Source: Antarcticimicrobium sp.
GTDB lineage: Bacteria; Pseudomonadota; Alphaproteobacteria; Rhodobacterales; Rhodobacteraceae
Length of the DNA stretch: 64,000 nucleotides
Direction: 5' to 3'
Assembly: GCF_029212575.1 (NCBI RefSeq)
Contig: NZ_JARGPK010000061.1
Location: 1-64,000 of the forward strand
Shown here: positions 44,257 through 53,367 of the stretch, one piece after another
How the letters are laid out: each line of letters opens with the position of its first letter
Numbering within the stretch: the first letter of the stretch is position 1
Notes under the pieces: generated by a model
The model's database searches: none
The model's input: only the letters and a program-made list of their open reading frames with translations
Told to the model about the DNA's origin: nothing
Made by a program: the position numbers and the translations under genes

Positions 44257-46101
44257 ATGGCCGCGCGGATCAAAAAGCTGTCGTCAACCTTTGTCTGGAT
44301 CCTGCTCGGCCTGCTGATCGCCGGCCTGGCCGGGTTCGGCGCCACCAACCTTTCCGGAACCGTGCGCACCGTGGCGAAGGTGGGCAGCGAGACAGTCAGC
44401 GTCGATGACTACGCCAGGGAATTGCAGCGCGAGATTCGCGCCGTCGAGGCGCAGACCGGCCGGTCGTTGCAAATGAGCGATGCCGCCGCGATGGGGCTGG
44501 ACCGGCAGGTCCTGTCCCGGCTGGTCGCGCTGGCCTCGATCGACAACGAGGTCTCGGAACTGGGTCTGTCGGTGGGCGACGAGAAGCTGCAGCAGGAAAT
44601 CCTGGCGATTCCCGCGTTCCAGGGCATCGACGGGAAATTCGACCGCGAAACCTATCGCTTCGCGCTGGAGCAGGCCGGCATCGACGAGGCCGCCTTCGAG
44701 GCCGACCTGCGCGCCGAGGCCGCCCGCACTCTGGTGCAAAGCGCGGTGATCGGCGGCGTCGAAATGCCCGACACGCTGGTCAACACGCTGACCGATTTTG
44801 TCGCGGCACGGCGAAGCTTCACGATGGCGACGCTGACCGAGGCAGATCTGGCCGCCCCCCTGCCCGATCCCGACGACGCCGCACTCCGCGCCCATTACGA
44901 CGCGCACCCCGACCGGTTCACCCTGCCCGAGACCAAGAAGATCACCTATGTGACGCTGACCCCGGAGATGATCCTCGATCAGGTCGAGATCGACGAGGAC
45001 GCGCTGCGCGCGCTCTACCGGGAACGTGCGGAAGAGTTCAGCGTGCCCGAACGCCGCCTGATCGAACGCCTCGTGTTCGCAGATGAGGCGGCCGCCTCGG
45101 GCGCGATGGCGCAGATCGAGGTCGGCGGCAGCACCTTCGAGGCGCTGGTCGAGGGCCGCGGGCTGAGCCTGTCGGACGTGGACATGGGCGACATGACCGC
45201 AGGCAATCTGGGCGAGGCCGCCGCGGCGGTGTTCGCCGCAGAGGTCGGCGATGTGGTCGGCCCCCTGCCCTCGGATCTCGGCCCGGCGCTCTACCGCGTC
45301 AACGGCCGGCTCGAGGCGCGCGAAACCCCGTTCGAAGAGGCCCGCGGCGAGCTGCGCGAGGAACTGGCCGCCGAACGCGCCCGCCGGCTGATCGAGACCC
45401 GCGCCGAGGCCATCGACGACCTGCTGGCCGGCGGCGCCACGCTGGAGGAACTGGCCGAGGAGACCGACATGGAGCTGGGCCAGATCGACTGGACCGCCGA
45501 CAGTTTCGAGGGCGCGGCGGCCTATGACGCCTTCCGCGCTGCCGCGCGGTCGGTCAGCATCGAGGATTTCCCCGAGGTCGCCTTTCTCGAGGATGGCGGC
45601 GTCTTTGCTCTGCGGCTTGACGATACCCTGCCGCCGCGCCCCGAACCCTTTGACGCAGCCCGCGACCGGGTGATCGAGGGCTTGACCCTGGAACAGACCG
45701 AGGCGGCGCTGACCGCGCAGGCCGAGGCGCTGGTGAAAGAGCTGAAGAAAACCGGCGATTTCACCGCCACCGGGCTTGACGTCAAGGTCGAGGCCGGGAT
45801 GACCCGCGGCGCCTACCTGGACGGCACCCCGCCCGATTTCATGGCCAAGGTGTTCGAGATGGAGCCGGGCGCCTACCGGGTCATTGCCGGCGGCGACCGG
45901 GTGCATGTGCTGCGGCTCGACGCGGCGCTGCCGCCCGAGGAAACCGCCGACCTGGCGCGGCTGCGCAGCGGCTTTGGCCAGGAGCTGGACCAGGCGCTGG
46001 CCCAGGCCCTGTTCGAGGCCTTCGCCCGTGACGCCCAGCTGCGCGCCGGCCCGACCGTGGACCAGCGCGCGCTGAACGCGGTCCAGTCGAGCTTCCAGTA
46101 G
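44257..46101 (+). CDS. ppiD: PpiD-type periplasmic folding factor (SurA_N/parvulin-like)
   Basis: This 614-residue protein is anchored by one N-terminal membrane segment (about residues 13-33) with its bulk in the periplasm. A SurA-type N-terminal chaperone domain (SVDDYARELQREIRAVE) is followed by a PPIC-like region near residues 250-360 and a second divergent one later. It assists folding of exported outer-membrane proteins. ATG 44257 follows GAGAGGGG. It sits ten bases before trpE, the usual arrangement in related genomes. Confidence 0.88.
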   Translation: MAARIKKLSSTFVWILLGLLIAGLAGFGATNLSGTVRTVAKVGSETVSVDDYARELQREIRAVEAQTGRSLQMSDAAAMGLDRQVLSRLVALASIDNEVSELGLSVGDEKLQQEILAIPAFQGIDGKFDRETYRFALEQAGIDEAAFEADLRAEAARTLVQSAVIGGVEMPDTLVNTLTDFVAARRSFTMATLTEADLAAPLPDPDDAALRAHYDAHPDRFTLPETKKITYVTLTPEMILDQVEIDEDALRALYRERAEEFSVPERRLIERLVFADEAAASGAMAQIEVGGSTFEALVEGRGLSLSDVDMGDMTAGNLGEAAAAVFAAEVGDVVGPLPSDLGPALYRVNGRLEARETPFEEARGELREELAAERARRLIETRAEAIDDLLAGGATLEELAEETDMELGQIDWTADSFEGAAAYDAFRAAARSVSIEDFPEVAFLEDGGVFALRLDDTLPPRPEPFDAARDRVIEGLTLEQTEAALTAQAEALVKELKKTGDFTATGLDVKVEAGMTRGAYLDGTPPDFMAKVFEMEPGAYRVIAGGDRVHVLRLDAALPPEETADLARLRSGFGQELDQALAQALFEAFARDAQLRAGPTVDQRALNAVQSSFQ

Positions 46102-46111
46102 GGGCGGAACG

Positions 46112-47623
46112 ATGGTGCTGACCCCGGATTTCGACAGTTTTTCCAAGGCATATGAGGCCGGGCAGAACCAGGTCGTCTATACCCGCCTTGCCGCCGATCT
46201 CGATACGCCGGTGTCGCTGATGCTGAAGCTGGCGGGCGGGCAAAAGGACGCCTTCATGCTGGAGTCGGTGACCGGCGGCGAGGTGCGCGGGCGCTATTCC
46301 ATCATCGGGCTGAAACCGGATCTGATCTGGCGCTGCGACGGCGACAGGGCGTCGCTCAACCGGCAGGCGCGATTCGACCCCGAGGGGTTCACCCCAGAAG
46401 CGGCCGATCCGCTGACCAGCCTGCGCGCGCTGATCGCCGAAAGCCGGATTGATCTGCCCGAGGATCTGCCGGCATCGGCGGCGGGCCTGTTCGGCTATCT
46501 CGGCTATGACATGGTGCGGCTGATCGAGCATCTGCCGGACGTGAACCCCGATCCGCTGGGCCTGCCCGACGCGCTGATGCTGCGCCCCTCGGTGGTGGCG
46601 GTGCTGGACGGGGTCAAGGGCGAGGTCACCGTGGTGGCTCCTGCCTGGGTCAGCGGCGGTCAGAGCGCGCGCGCGGCCTATGCCCAGGCCGCCGAACGGG
46701 TGATGGACGCCGTCCGCGACCTGGAGCGCGCGATGCCCGCCGAGAGCCGCGACCTGGGCGAGGCGGAAGAGGTGGCGCCGCCAGTGTCGAACTTTACCCA
46801 CGAGGGCTACAAGGCGGCGGTCGAAAAGGCGCGGGAGTACATCCGCGCCGGCGACATCTTTCAGGTGGTTCCGGCACAGCGCTGGACCCAGGATTTTCCG
46901 CTGCCGCCCTTCGCGCTCTATCGCTCGCTGCGGCGCACCAACCCCTCGCCCTTCATGTTCTATTTCAATTTCGGCGGCTTCCAGGTGATCGGCGCCAGCC
47001 CGGAGATCCTGGTACGGGTGTTCGGCAGTGAGGTCACCATCCGCCCGATTGCCGGGACCCGGCCGCGCGGCGCGACGCCGGAGGAGGACCGCGCGCTCGA
47101 GGCCGAGCTTCTGGCCGATCAGAAGGAACGCGCCGAACACCTGATGCTGCTGGATCTGGGTCGCAACGATGTCGGCCGGGTGGCGCGGATCGGCACCGTA
47201 CGCCCGACCGAGAAATTCATCATCGAGCGGTACTCCCACGTGATGCATATCGTCTCAAACGTGGTGGGAGAGCTGGCCGCGGACAAGGATGCGCTGGACG
47301 CCTTCTTTGCCGGCATGCCTGCCGGGACGGTCAGCGGCGCGCCCAAGGTGCGCGCGATGGAGATCATCGACGAGCTGGAGCCGGAAAAACGCGGGCTCTA
47401 TGGCGGCGGCGTGGGTTATTTCAGCGCCGGCGGCGACATGGACATGTGCATCGCCCTGCGCACCGCCATCGTGCAGGATCAAAAGCTCTATATCCAGGCC
47501 GGCGGCGGCGTCGTCTATGACAGCGACCCGGAGGCCGAGTACCAGGAGACGGTACATAAATCCAACGCCATCCGCCGCGCGGCGGCGAATGCGGCGCGCT
47601 TTGCCGGTGGCGGCAACCGCTAG
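46112..47623 (+). CDS. trpE: Anthranilate synthase component I
   Basis: This 503-residue chorismate-using enzyme performs the first step of tryptophan synthesis with glutaminase TrpG. The feedback-site motif is in DAFMLESVTGG. The catalytic C-terminal half has NPSPFMFYF, PIAGTRPRG, LGRNDVGRV, and PAGTVSGAPKVRAMEIIDELE. trpG is not directly downstream; an opposite-strand monooxygenase follows. No leader peptide or attenuator was seen in the ten bases after ppiD. Confidence 0.95.
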   Translation: MVLTPDFDSFSKAYEAGQNQVVYTRLAADLDTPVSLMLKLAGGQKDAFMLESVTGGEVRGRYSIIGLKPDLIWRCDGDRASLNRQARFDPEGFTPEAADPLTSLRALIAESRIDLPEDLPASAAGLFGYLGYDMVRLIEHLPDVNPDPLGLPDALMLRPSVVAVLDGVKGEVTVVAPAWVSGGQSARAAYAQAAERVMDAVRDLERAMPAESRDLGEAEEVAPPVSNFTHEGYKAAVEKAREYIRAGDIFQVVPAQRWTQDFPLPPFALYRSLRRTNPSPFMFYFNFGGFQVIGASPEILVRVFGSEVTIRPIAGTRPRGATPEEDRALEAELLADQKERAEHLMLLDLGRNDVGRVARIGTVRPTEKFIIERYSHVMHIVSNVVGELAADKDALDAFFAGMPAGTVSGAPKVRAMEIIDELEPEKRGLYGGGVGYFSAGGDMDMCIALRTAIVQDQKLYIQAGGGVVYDSDPEAEYQETVHKSNAIRRAAANAARFAGGGNR

Positions 47624-47632
47624 GCCCGGCGC

Positions 47633-48811
47633 CTATCGGTCCGGCGCGGTTACGTCGTGGCCATAGATCCAGTCGAACTGATGCACCGCGCGCGCGGGGG
47701 CCATCGCGCCGCCCAGCCGCAGCGCCAGATGCCCCAGCTCGCGCAGCGGCGACAGGCGGAAATGGTATTTCCACGCGTTTGCATTGGCCGCCGCGATCAC
47801 CCGCACCGCCCGGTCACGCCGACGCGCCTGATAGCGGCCCAGCGCGCTGACCTGGTCGGCCTGCCCCGCCAGGCAATCGGCCAGAACCCAGGCATCCTCC
47901 AGCGCCAGGTTCGCGCCCTGGGCCAGGAATGGCAGCGTCGGATGGGCGGCGTCGCCCAGGATCGCCACGCCCGCACCCTGCCAGCGCTCCGCCACCGGGT
48001 GCCGGAACAGCCCCCAGAGCAGCACCTCGCGCACCTCATCAAGAAGCGCGACCGGCAGCCCGCGAAAATCGGCGAAGGCGGCGCGCAGGTTGGCCGGATC
48101 GTCCTTGTGGTGCCAACCCTCGTCGGCCCAGGCCCTGCGCTCCTGCACCGCCACGATGTTGACCAGCCGCCCCGCGCGCAGCGGGTAGCAGACCAGGTGC
48201 CGCCCCGGCGCCATGAAGATCTGTGCCTCCGGTGGCAGGTCCAGGTGGTTTGGCACCGTCGCGCGCCAGGCCACCTGGCCGGCAAAAAACGGATCGTCCG
48301 CCCCGTTCAGCGCCACCCGCGCGCGCGAGTGCAGCCCGTCGGCGCCGACCACCAGATCGGCGCGCGCCTGCGCTTCGTTGGCAAGATGCAGTTCGGGCAC
48401 CTCGCCGGGTGTCACCCGATCAACCCGTTGCAACAGGCGCAGGGGAATGCCGGCCGCGCGCACCGCGCCCGTCAGCAGGTCGATCAGATCGGCGCGATGC
48501 ACCAGGTAGAACGACTGGTCCGGGGCGTGGCGTGCCAGGTCCAGCCGCAGCACCTCGCCCGCGCGGCGATAGTCGCGCAGCACCACCGCGCGCGACGGCG
48601 TCGCGACCCGGGCCAGCGCCTCTTCCAACCCAAGCGCGCGTAGCACCGCCGCGCCATTGGGGCTGATCTGCAGCCCGGCGCCGACCTCGGCAATCTCGCC
48701 GGCCTGTTCCAGTACCGTCACCTCGGCGCCGCGCGCGCGCAGCGCCAGCGCCGCCGCCAGACCACCGATTCCGGCACCCACGACGATGATGTTCCGGCCC
48801 TTCAACCCCAT
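47633..48811 (-). CDS. FAD-dependent aromatic monooxygenase (salicylate-hydroxylase-like)
   Basis: This 392-residue class A flavoprotein monooxygenase has the Rossmann motif VVGAGIGGLAAALAL at about residue 10, the DG motif VVGADGLHSRAR near 155, and the GD motif VAILGDAAHPTLPFLAQGAN near 285. The substrate is probably a small aromatic acid or quinone precursor and is not predictable. No ring-cleavage genes are nearby. Confidence 0.88.
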   Translation of the reverse strand: MGLKGRNIIVVGAGIGGLAAALALRARGAEVTVLEQAGEIAEVGAGLQISPNGAAVLRALGLEEALARVATPSRAVVLRDYRRAGEVLRLDLARHAPDQSFYLVHRADLIDLLTGAVRAAGIPLRLLQRVDRVTPGEVPELHLANEAQARADLVVGADGLHSRARVALNGADDPFFAGQVAWRATVPNHLDLPPEAQIFMAPGRHLVCYPLRAGRLVNIVAVQERRAWADEGWHHKDDPANLRAAFADFRGLPVALLDEVREVLLWGLFRHPVAERWQGAGVAILGDAAHPTLPFLAQGANLALEDAWVLADCLAGQADQVSALGRYQARRRDRAVRVIAAANANAWKYHFRLSPLRELGHLALRLGGAMAPARAVHQFDWIYGHDVTAPDR

Positions 48812-48854
48812 TCCAACCTGCCTACCCGTACCCGTCGCGGCCCGTGACCGCCGT

Positions 48855-48890
48855 CAAAAAAAACGCCAGGGTGGCAAGACCCCGGCGTTT
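48855..48890 (-). terminator. Rho-independent terminator after dksA
   Basis: On the minus strand an AACGCC/GGCGTT stem with an inner G-rich/C-rich extension is followed by a run of eight T residues. It lies between dksA and the monooxygenase gene. Confidence 0.8.
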
Positions 48891-48921
48891 CCCAAACTCT
48901 CATCGTCCGTCGTCGCCACGC

Positions 48922-49398
48922 TCAGTCGTCGCGGTGCACCTTCTCGCGCCGCTCGTGACGCTCCTGCGCCTCCAGGCTCAGCGTGGTGGTGGGACGCGCC
49001 ACCAGCCGCTTGAGCGAGATCGGCTCACCGGTTTCCTGGCAATACCCGAACTCTCCCTCGTCGATGCGGCGCAGCGCGGAATCGATCTTGGACACCAGTT
49101 TGCGCTGACGATCCCGGATACGCAATTCCAGCGCGCGGTCGGTCTCTTCGCTGGCGCGGTCGGCCACGTCGGGAATGTTGCGCGTGCCGTCCTGCAGTCC
49201 GGCGATGGTGGATTTGCTTTCGTTCATCAGATCGTTCTTCTGACGCAGCAACTCGCGTCGAAACCACTCGAGCTGCCGCTCGTTCATGAACGGCTCATCC
49301 TCGGCCGGACGATAGTCCTCCGGCAGAAAGTTTTCCTGCTTCATCTTGGTTCCCTCGGTCTGGCCAACAACGTCCCTCAAACTCGCTGATTTAGACAT
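48922..49398 (-). CDS. dksA: DksA-family RNA polymerase-binding regulator
   Basis: This protein of 158 residues (140 if the ATG at 49344 is used) binds the polymerase secondary channel and with ppGpp adjusts transcription of stable RNA and amino-acid genes. The coiled coil carries the tip motif DVADRA (DxxDxA). The globular part GYCQETGEPISLKRLVARP has only one of the usual four zinc cysteines. This single-cysteine form is known from related alphaproteobacteria and is still active there. Both possible starts have good ribosome-binding sites (GGGGGAG and GAGGG). Confidence 0.9.
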   Translation of the reverse strand: MSKSASLRDVVGQTEGTKMKQENFLPEDYRPAEDEPFMNERQLEWFRRELLRQKNDLMNESKSTIAGLQDGTRNIPDVADRASEETDRALELRIRDRQRKLVSKIDSALRRIDEGEFGYCQETGEPISLKRLVARPTTTLSLEAQERHERREKVHRDD

Positions 49399-49528
49399 CT
49401 GGCTCCCCCTTCTGCCGCAGCGTTTATCGGAGAGATTCCAGATTGTCACTACACAATAGCATTTCATCTGGGCTAAAACCGCCGCCAAACCGTAACGCGC
49501 AACTGCGAACAGCAAAGGGTTGGAAAAC

Positions 49529-50368
49529 ATGAGATTTCAGGGCACCAAAGACTATGTGGCGACCGAGGACCTTACCATTGCAGTGAATGCAGCGGTCACC
49601 TTGGAACGTCCATTGCTGGTCAAGGGAGAACCCGGAACCGGCAAGACCGAACTGGCCCGCCAGGTCGCCGATGCGCTGGGCCTCGGAATGATCGAATGGA
49701 ACGTCAAATCCACCACCCGCGCCCAGCAGGGCCTGTACGAATACGATGCCGTGAGCCGGTTGCGCGACAGCCAGCTAGGCGAGGAACGCGTGCATGACGT
49801 CGGTAACTACATCAAGAAAGGCAAGCTTTGGCAGGCCTTCGAGGCCGACGAAAAGGTGGTGCTGCTGATCGACGAGATCGACAAGGCGGATATCGAGTTT
49901 CCCAACGACCTGCTGCAGGAACTCGATAAGATGGAATTCTTCGTCTACGAGACCGGCAAGACGATCCGCGCCCGCCAGAGACCCGTCGTCATCATCACCT
50001 CGAACAACGAAAAGGAGCTGCCGGACGCCTTTCTGCGGCGCTGTTTCTTTCACTACATCCGCTTCCCCGACGAGACGACCATGCGCAAGATCGTCGAGGT
50101 GCACCACCCCGGCATCAAGGAATCGCTTCTGACCACGGCGCTGACCCAGTTCTACGAGTTGCGCGACACCTCGGGGCTGAAGAAGAAACCCTCGACCTCG
50201 GAGGTACTGGACTGGTTGAAACTGCTGCTGGCCGAAGATCTGGACGCCGAGGACCTCAAACGCGACGGCGTCAACGCCCTGCCCAAGCTGCACGGCGCAT
50301 TGCTGAAGAACGAACAGGACGTGCACCTGTTCGAGCGGCTCGCCTTCATGGCGCGCAGCCAGCGGTAG
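49529..50368 (+). CDS. MoxR-type AAA+ ATPase
   Basis: This 279-residue protein has Walker A GEPGTGKTE at about residue 38, Walker B VVLLIDEIDKAD near 110, and sensor 1 VIITSNNEKELPDAFLRRC. MoxR ATPases work with VWA-domain partners as metal-insertion or folding chaperones; such a partner lies at 52183-53367. ATG 49529 (MRFQGTKDY) is used; a TTG three codons upstream is less likely. Confidence 0.92.
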   Translation: MRFQGTKDYVATEDLTIAVNAAVTLERPLLVKGEPGTGKTELARQVADALGLGMIEWNVKSTTRAQQGLYEYDAVSRLRDSQLGEERVHDVGNYIKKGKLWQAFEADEKVVLLIDEIDKADIEFPNDLLQELDKMEFFVYETGKTIRARQRPVVIITSNNEKELPDAFLRRCFFHYIRFPDETTMRKIVEVHHPGIKESLLTTALTQFYELRDTSGLKKKPSTSEVLDWLKLLLAEDLDAEDLKRDGVNALPKLHGALLKNEQDVHLFERLAFMARSQR

Positions 50369-50626
50369 GTATTTTTCAGGCTTTCTTGACGGGCTTCGGC
50401 TTGCGCGCGGCTTCGGGACGCGGGCCTGTGCGATCGTGTTTCGCCGTGCGGAGGGAACGCCGCACCCCGCCATTGCGACGCGCGGCGTTCGCGCCTATCG
50501 TGAGGTCACCACATTTTTGTCTGCTTTGGCCCCTATGCTCGAAGTCGACCCCAAACGTTTCATGGATGCCGCGTCTGATATGATCGATCTGACACTGAAC
50601 CCCGCCCGTCCGTGGCATCCTCGCCC

Positions 50627-51997
50627 ATGATCCGCGCCGCCCTTTTCCTTTGCTTCGGCCTGGTGCTGGCGGCCTGCAACGCAGTGCCGCTTGCCGACAC
50701 GCCAACGCGGGCGAAGATCACCGACAGCACACTGCCGCCGATGAAGGCTTTCGCCACCCCGGCGCCCAGCGCGCCGGGGCGGTCCAACGCGAATATCGCC
50801 GCTGATTTCCTCTCGCTGCATTTCCAGTTGGAAAGCGGTCGCAAGCTCGAGGTTTTCACCCGGTTCGAGATGCCGATCACCGTGCGCGTCACCGGATCGC
50901 CCCCGCCAAGCCTGGAGCCCGATCTGCGCCGCCTTTTGGTGCGGTTGCGGCGCGAGGCCGGGCTCGACATCCGCCAGATCACCAGTGGCGCGGCCAATAT
51001 CACCATCGAGGCGGTCAGCCGCACCGAGATCCGACGCGCCCTGCCGCAGGCGGCCTGTTTCGTGGTGCCCAACGTGTCCAGCTTTGACGAATTCCGCCGC
51101 GACCGCCGCAAGCCCAAGACCAACTGGTCGGTACTGCGCACGCGCACCCGGATGGGGATTTTCGTTCCCTATGACACCACCCCGCAGGAGTTGCGCGATT
51201 GCCTGCACGAGGAACTGGCGCAGGCGCTCGGCCCGCTCAACGATCTCTACCGGCTGCCGGACTCGGTCTTCAACGACGACAACGTGCACACGGTTCTCAC
51301 CGGGTTCGACATGCTGATCCTGCGTGCCACCTATGCGCCGGAGCTGCACAGCGGCATGACCGAGGGACAGGTCGCGGCGCTGCTGCCGGCACTGCTGGCG
51401 CGGCTCAACCCCGCCGGCAACCGCCATCCCGCCGCCCCGGTCGCCGAGACGCCGCGCAGCTGGATCGACGCGGTGCAGACCGCGCTTGGCCCCGGCGCCG
51501 CCCCCGCCGCGCGATACGCTGCCGCCACTGCGGCCGCGCGCACGGCACAGTCGCTGGGCTGGCAGGATCACCGCCGCGCATTCAGCGACTACATGCTGGG
51601 GCGCATCACCCAGATGACCGATCCCGACGCCGCGCAACAGTATTTCCGCGCCGCGCTGCACTACCTGTCGCAAACCCCTGCGACACGGCTGCACGCCGCC
51701 TATGTGGTGACCCAGACGGCGGCCTATGCCGTCGCCACCGGCAACGGCGCCCAGGCCGTGCGGGAGATCGACCCGATGCTCGATGTGGCGGCGCGCGCCG
51801 AGAACGCGGCGCTGCTGTCCACGCTGATGCTGCTCAAGGCCGAGGCGCTTGACCAGATGGGCCGCCCCGACGAGGCCCGCAGCGTCAGACTGGACAGCCT
51901 GGGATGGGCGCGTTACGGGTTTGGCACCGATTGGGCGGTGCGGGCCAAGATGCGTGAGATCGCGGCGCTGAACCCCCAGAACAGAGGGCGCGGATAA
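50627..51997 (+). CDS. DUF2927 lipoprotein
   Basis: This 456-residue protein has a lipobox (LVLAACNA, Cys17) indicating attachment to a membrane facing the periplasm. The central domain matches DUF2927: RLLVRLRREAGLDI, DCLHEELAQALGPLNDLY (an HEExxQ-like metal-site candidate), PDSVFNDDNVHTVLTGFD. The C-terminal part is helical and repeat-like. It sits between moxR and the VWA gene, so may be a substrate or partner of that system. Confidence 0.82.
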   Translation: MIRAALFLCFGLVLAACNAVPLADTPTRAKITDSTLPPMKAFATPAPSAPGRSNANIAADFLSLHFQLESGRKLEVFTRFEMPITVRVTGSPPPSLEPDLRRLLVRLRREAGLDIRQITSGAANITIEAVSRTEIRRALPQAACFVVPNVSSFDEFRRDRRKPKTNWSVLRTRTRMGIFVPYDTTPQELRDCLHEELAQALGPLNDLYRLPDSVFNDDNVHTVLTGFDMLILRATYAPELHSGMTEGQVAALLPALLARLNPAGNRHPAAPVAETPRSWIDAVQTALGPGAAPAARYAAATAAARTAQSLGWQDHRRAFSDYMLGRITQMTDPDAAQQYFRAALHYLSQTPATRLHAAYVVTQTAAYAVATGNGAQAVREIDPMLDVAARAENAALLSTLMLLKAEALDQMGRPDEARSVRLDSLGWARYGFGTDWAVRAKMREIAALNPQNRGRG

Positions 51998-52004
51998 ACC
52001 AACG

Positions 52005-52172
52005 ATGATCGTAATTGCAGCGGCGCTGTTCGGCGCCATTCTCGGCGGGATCAGGGCACAGAAACGCGGCGGCAAACCCGCCGACATCGCCCAGTACGCG
52101 GTGGTCCACGCGATCATCTTCGCCATCGCCGGCCTGCTGGCGACGATCCTGCTCCACCGCGCGGCAATCTAG
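52005..52172 (+). CDS. Small two-helix membrane protein
   Basis: This 55-residue protein reads MIVIAAALFGAILGGIRAQK at its start, followed by a short polar loop with GGKPADIAQYA and a second hydrophobic helix ending LLHRAAI. It lies 7 bases after the DUF2927 stop and 10 bases before the VWA start, so it is almost certainly part of the same operon. No function is recognised. Confidence 0.75.
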   Translation: MIVIAAALFGAILGGIRAQKRGGKPADIAQYAVVHAIIFAIAGLLATILLHRAAI

Positions 52173-52182
52173 GCGAGGTCCG

Positions 52183-53367
52183 ATGTTCCTGCCCTTCTTC
52201 GAGAACCTTCGCAAGTCCGGCATTCCGGTCTCGCTCCGCGAATACCTCACCTTTCTGGAGGGGATGAAGGCGGGCCTGGCCACCTATGACGTGGAGGCGT
52301 TCTATTACCTCGCCCGCACCGCGATGGTGAAGGACGAGCGCAACCTCGACAAGTTCGACCGCGCCTTTGCCGCCAGCTTCAAGGGGCTGGAGCAGATCAG
52401 CCTCGACCAGGTTCTGGAGGCGGTCGATCTGCCCGCCGACTGGCTTCGCAAGATGGCCGAAAAACACCTGAGCGACGAGGAAAAGGCCGAGATCGAGGCG
52501 CTTGGCGGCTTCGAGAAGCTGATGGATACACTGCGCGAGCGGCTGAAGGAACAGGAGGGGCGTCACCAGGGCGGCAACAAGTGGATCGGCACCGCCGGCA
52601 CCTCGCCATTCGGCGCCCATGGCTACAACCCCGAGGGCGTGCGCATCGGTCAGAAAGAGGGCCGCCATGGCCGCGCTGTCAAGGTCTGGGACAAGCGCGA
52701 GTTCAAGAACCTCGACGACACCGTGGAACTGGGCACCCGCAACATCAAGGTGGCGCTGAAACGGCTGCGCCGCTGGGCCCGCGAGGGCGCGCATGAGGAG
52801 CTTGACCTCGACGGCACCATCCGCGCCACCGCCGAGCATGGCTATCTAGACGTCAAGACCCGGCCGGAACGGCACAACGCGGTCAAGGTGTTGCTGTTTC
52901 TCGATATCGGTGGCTCGATGGACCCGCATATCAAGGTGGTGGAGGAGTTGTTCAGCGCCGCCCGGACCGAGTTCAAGCACCTTGAATACTACTATTTCCA
53001 CAATTGCCTCTACGAGGGGGTCTGGCGCGACAACCGCCGCCGCTGGGATGCGCAGACCCCGACCTGGGAGGTGCTGAACACCTATGGGCCGGACTACAAG
53101 TGCATCTTCGTCGGCGATGCCAGCATGTCGCCCTACGAGATCGCCTATCCAGGTGGCGCGAATGAGCATTGGAATGCCGAGGCCGGCCAGACCTGGCTGC
53201 AGCGCGCGCGCGAGCAGTGGAAAGACAACCTCTGGATCAACCCGGTGCCCGAGAAGTATTGGGATTATACCCATTCGATCCAGATGATCCGGGAACTCTT
53301 CGACAGCCGCATGGTGCCGATGACACTCTCGGGGCTGGAACGCGGGATGAAGGAGCTGACGCGCTAG
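52183..53367 (+). CDS. VWA-domain (CoxE-like) protein, partner of MoxR
   Basis: This 394-residue protein has a VWA/CoxE-like domain in its C-terminal half: VLLFLDIGGSMDPHIKVVEELF with a MIDAS-like DxGGS, and FVGDASMSPYEI. The N-terminal part (PFFENLRKSGIPVSLREYLTF) is typical of this family. It pairs with MoxR-type ATPases in folding or metallation of an unknown client. Its TAG shares CTAG with the convergent gene's stop. Confidence 0.9.
   Translation: MFLPFFENLRKSGIPVSLREYLTFLEGMKAGLATYDVEAFYYLARTAMVKDERNLDKFDRAFAASFKGLEQISLDQVLEAVDLPADWLRKMAEKHLSDEEKAEIEALGGFEKLMDTLRERLKEQEGRHQGGNKWIGTAGTSPFGAHGYNPEGVRIGQKEGRHGRAVKVWDKREFKNLDDTVELGTRNIKVALKRLRRWAREGAHEELDLDGTIRATAEHGYLDVKTRPERHNAVKVLLFLDIGGSMDPHIKVVEELFSAARTEFKHLEYYYFHNCLYEGVWRDNRRRWDAQTPTWEVLNTYGPDYKCIFVGDASMSPYEIAYPGGANEHWNAEAGQTWLQRAREQWKDNLWINPVPEKYWDYTHSIQMIRELFDSRMVPMTLSGLERGMKELTR

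Noticed and set aside
44284..47248. Long minus-strand frames opposite ppiD and trpE
   Set aside because: Both real genes have clear motifs and good starts; the antisense frames do not.
50386..50626. Short frames between moxR and the DUF2927 gene
   Set aside because: Both strands show short frames, including a lysine/arginine-rich tail on the minus strand, but none has a proper start or conserved look.
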